Source: Echinococcus granulosus (Eukaryota; Platyhelminthes; Cestoda; Cyclophyllidea; Taeniidae). Taken from it: a stretch of DNA of 64,000 nucleotides. The stretch lies in NCBI RefSeq assembly GCF_000524195.1, contig NW_020170426.1, positions 227,042 to 291,041 on the forward strand, given 5' to 3'. How positions within the stretch are numbered: the stretch's first letter is position 1; each line of letters starts with the position of its first letter. The notes under the pieces were generated by a model, which was not told the origin of the DNA, made no database searches, and saw nothing but the letters and a program-made list of their open reading frames with translations. The position numbers and the translations under genes were made by a program. Below, piece after piece: positions 60,149-64,000 of this stretch.

Positions 60149-63100
60149 CTAAACCAAAAATTAAGTTCAAATTGTGTTGCTGACACTCCTATGTGCAAAA
60201 AATTTATATCATCTTTAAAAGACTGACAGGTAGCTTATTATTTGATAGACGTTTGTCTTATTTATTGCTTGAGTAGTAGCAAGCGGAACATCAACGTGAG
60301 TTAGTATTCACACGTTAATCTCAAATTGACAGGTTAATGGTGAAATAATTTCATCTTGAAACATAAAGTGACCTCTACCTCTGAGTAGTTAATTGCCAGA
60401 AAAGAACTGGGCCGTGCTTTCTTCAAACGCCATAAGCTGAGTTTCCCAAGAAACATATCCATCCTGGGAACCGGAATAAACAAGAGTTGCTTAGCAGACA
60501 AGCTGCAGTTACACCAGACTTATCCACCACTTTGTGATGTGAGGGTTTAAGATAGGGAGCACCAAGGCGGTAACTAAGTAAGCGGGCACTACGAGTTCCG
60601 ACAAATTACAAAAAGCAATTGGAACCAACCATCCATTAAAACCGCCAGCACCCCATTGATTCCCTTCTTTATAATCACTCCGAAATAATACAGTTTTTAG
60701 AGAATCTTGTCACTTTTTATGACATACTTAGTGAATTACACCTAAGTAGGGAAGACAACTGAATTCTCCTTTTCCAAATCCGTGCATGTATACCTCATTG
60801 GGAATAGCTTTGCAGCACCTGACGTACGTGGATGTGGATTTGTTAAGGCAACCGCACAAAAAAATGTATCATAGGGTACAGTATTTATGAGAGCCTTTTG
60901 TCCGTATTGAGGTGGTCACTCTGGTGTTGCTGTTAGCAACGCAAACAGTTTACTAAATTATTGTGGCAACAGGCCTGTAGGCAAATGTCGAGAAATTATG
61001 CGCCAGACAAGTAGAAAATAAATTAATGTAGAATAGCCAAATCTCTTTAATTTTAGCACGATTGATTCCCCTACAATTTGTGGTAACTTTACAGTAGATT
61101 GCTTTAATACTTTTCTATTGAAAAGTAAGGAAATGTCCGACTAACGACGTGATTTTTATCAAATCTTATTCTGATCACTATCCTCGAGCCAAGCCACTTT
61201 GAGATTTAAGGAATTCATTGCATTTATTCCTGAGCTGCAACAACAAACTCGACTTTTCCCACCGCAATTTTAATGTTTTTCACAGGAAATAACTTAATTG
61301 CTAGGGTAGGATGAATAATGTACTATTTATTCAACCTTGCAGATAAAGTGATCAAAAAAGTAAAATGCGGTTTTTGCAACACTTAGTAGCAAGGATTTTA
61401 AACACTTGTAAAATGCATGCGGTCATTTAAAGCATAGTACTGTGTGTCGCTCCGTCAGTAGGGTACACTTTATTATGCTCCTTATTAATTACCTCCTATT
61501 CTAAACCCTCGTATCATAAAATGACGGCTGAGCAGGTCTGATAAAGGCCAGGTAAGCCTGGCTGCCTTGGCAGAACCTAGTTGCCAAATGTGTTGCATAG
61601 TGCATGAAGATGGTGTGGCAAAAGAACCTTTCACTCAGACATGTCTCAAAAAGTGTCGATGCCTTAGATATGACGTTCAAAAAGACCCTGTATTCTCATT
61701 TCTAAGGAATGGGTAATTGTGTGTCACTATTACCTAAAATGCCTGGCGATGTGCGTACGAAAAACAACAATCTCCAATGCTCCAAGCTATTTTACACATA
61801 AATCAACCAATAAAGTAAAGTTATTTAATATTTATTGCAAAAAAGGGCATTAAATCTCTGGATTATCCTTTAACATTTTTGTAAAATTTTGGTAAGTGTT
61901 ACCTTGGAGAAGCGCATTGGATGACGGCAACACCAAAATCGCATACGTATCATGGATAAAAGCCATTCAAAGTGAGTAGATCTGAAAATATGGAGCCACC
62001 TTTTCTAGCCTCTACACGCTTTCGGACAGAACCCTCGGCGGTATTCAAAAGAGACCCAAATCAGCTAAAGCCAGGGACAGAGCAATTTTTATATGAAGAG
62101 GCCAAATTAGCTAAAATCTTTCCATATCGCAGTTACTTCTCATATTCCGCCTATTTACATGGTTAAAGAATTCTAAAAATTTTATATTAATAGTTTATTC
62201 GAATTTTGGAGACCTCACTCATAAAAAATGTGAATTACGATCACCAAACGGTAATCTGTTTCTTACTCATAAATGGGAATATTACCATCATTCTTTTTAC
62301 TTTTATTCTCTAGGATTTAGTTGCTCACTAAGCTTTTGCAAAAATTCCTTGGATGAAACCGTCGGAATTGCTCTTAATGGCGATTTGTCACTTAAATTTG
62401 GATGTTACCTTCGCAGACAACTCCTACTAAAAATAAATCTATTTAAAATCAGTTTTGCCAAAAACAATTTTGTCTGAATTTTCTCCCACATTCAAGGTTA
62501 TAGTTTGGCAGGTGGATGGTGGCACGACGTTAGGTAAGACTATAACGCTACTTAAATATTTAAGTATACCATTATGCAATACAAAAGGTTTTTGGACAGT
62601 GGATTGTTATGCAATGACTCGAGTCTGTTGAAGTTGTAAGAACCCAAAGGGGTATGGAGGTACGCACATTAATAACGCCCAGAAGAGCTGGTAGGCTAGC
62701 AGCATGGCTTGAAGGTCGTAATGCGGAGCATCCAAAGACTGCGTAGTTAATATATTAATTCAGTGCACTTATTTAGGTGGAAGAAAATCGGATCAGGCCA
62801 GTTGTACTGACTGAAAGATAATACGGAAAATTATCTTCTTGGACACGTCCATAGTTTAACACGTTCGTCGTACATATCTATTGTTCCGATTATTCTATCC
62901 AAGCTCAGCGCCATAGATGTGCGGCATGCATCCTTTGTTGGTTTGGAATAGATTTACTGAATTTAGAGCAGCACAACAGATGCATGATGCCATACTTCTT
63001 TAGAAATCGACAGTAACTATCGTGTTTGACAATCAGTGTCACAGTAAGGCAATAAAACTAACTCAATGCATTTAAGCGGGACCAACTTGTAACATGTTTA

Positions 63101-64000
63101 ATTAAAAAAGACAATCCTCGGATGCTCATGTGCGATTAAAAACCCAGCTTTTTATCATAAAATAAGGCATAGGATGTATTTATTTAAATTTACTAAACAT
63201 CTTGAAGTATTCAATAGACGAATCATCAAAAATGCGCTAGAATTTTAGGAATACATTGTTCATTGTTCATTGGCTCTTAGTAACATCGGCTAAATTACTC
63301 ATTTTTGCGTCAGAGAATGGGAGTCCAAACTACTGTCTCACAATCCGTGCTTATTTGTCAATAGGTCAGTTATAGTTAATTACTTGGTAGAGGGGTCGCC
63401 ATTGACCGCTCCCCTTTAAACCCCAATAACCTGTCAACTTTTGCCACAATGATCAAATAAAAGCTACCCCCCACAGCGAATTCTTTCCTATCCAAAGGCA
63501 TGAAACCAGAGGTGGAAGAGAGGAACGTGGAATCTGTTGCAACCTAGTTAGGCTAAAAAGAGATGCCTTGGCAATCACGAACGACTATAAGATTAAAATA
63601 TGGGAGAGTGTGTTAATAGCAATAGTTATTATAACGTAAACGGTTATTAATTACAGTAGATAAGGAAGAAAATTCCCCTGTCGAATTTGTAGCTGAAGTC
63701 TCCCATGCCCTTGCCAAATTTATAGATAAAAAATGGAATTCTTCTAGCATAATAATAGAGTGTCTGGCCACGCTGGACGAATTGTCCAGAAGATGTACAG
63801 CGTCAGCTGTTAAACCTACGAAACTGCCACTGCGATGTGCAACTTATAATTAAGGAAGGTTAAGCTTGGTCATTTAATCAAATTGGCAAATTTTCGTTTT
63901 GCCTGTTAATACATGCATTTGTTCTAAGGAAGTTCAACAATGAAACGGTATGTTAACAAATAAATCTCATCTTATAGTTATCACAGAATTTTGTCTTTAC

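Larger units (their letters stand above)
56969..64000. other. gene-poor 3' end of the window
   Basis: No supported gene on either strand. It contains an inverted repeat (57755-57798), repeat D right copy and a 100-N gap. A 64-codon open frame at 61972-62166 has even composition but no recognisable domain and no clear splice context. Confidence 0.5.

Noticed and set aside
61972..62166. 64-codon frame with charged, even composition
   Set aside because: Could be an exon, but there is no family match and no partner exons, so it was not called.
1..64000. CRISPR arrays, operons, phage or plasmid genes, tRNA or rRNA genes, telomere-repeat arrays
   Set aside because: Looked for by eye and not found; the window is intron-bearing eukaryotic DNA.

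Overview
The window is eukaryotic and reads as nuclear DNA of a flatworm, most likely a tapeworm (Cestoda). The genes are split by GT-AG introns of two kinds: very short ones (37, 39, 40 and 50 nt, then about 58-82 nt) and kilobase-scale ones. This size mix, with unremarkable base composition and gene-poor spacers, fits cestode genomes; the class assignment is inference. There are two 100-N assembly gaps (11203-11302 and 60049-60148).

Layout. (1) 1-10.35 kb: a minus-strand gene of unknown identity, with two exons at 1010-1396 and 10064-10348 separated by an 8.7 kb intron and a CCAAT-box cluster upstream. (2) 12.3-15.5 kb, minus: a complete six-exon ATG5 gene (autophagy E3 subunit), including one GC-AG intron. 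(3) 15.98-26.5 kb, plus: DCAF6 (WD40 substrate receptor of CUL4-DDB1), head-to-head with ATG5 across 436 bp. (4) 27.8-31.2 kb, minus: POT1 (telomeric single-strand-binding protein), convergent with DCAF6. (5) 32.9-40.6 kb, plus: a coiled-coil and acidic protein that I read as TALPID3/KIAA0586 (centriole and cilium protein), divergent from POT1. (6) 44.7-46.9 kb and 54.7-57.0 kb, both minus: two intronless, paralogous Na+/H+ exchanger genes (SLC9/CPA1 family) in tandem. The rest is gene-poor spacer with degenerate dispersed repeats and a few perfect inverted repeats.

The genes do not form a single pathway. ATG5 and DCAF6 share a short bidirectional promoter region and both belong to ubiquitin-type systems. 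POT1 and the TALPID3-like gene are divergent across 1.7 kb. The exchanger pair is a local gene-family expansion. I see no bacterial, plasmid, phage or CRISPR content.

Exon boundaries were assigned by hand from splice consensus, reading phase and alignment with remembered family sequences. ATG5, DCAF6 and the first six POT1 exons are phase-consistent throughout, apart from one doubtful 37-nt DCAF6 exon. The middle of POT1 and the 37.5-38.9 kb part of the TALPID3-like gene are not resolved.
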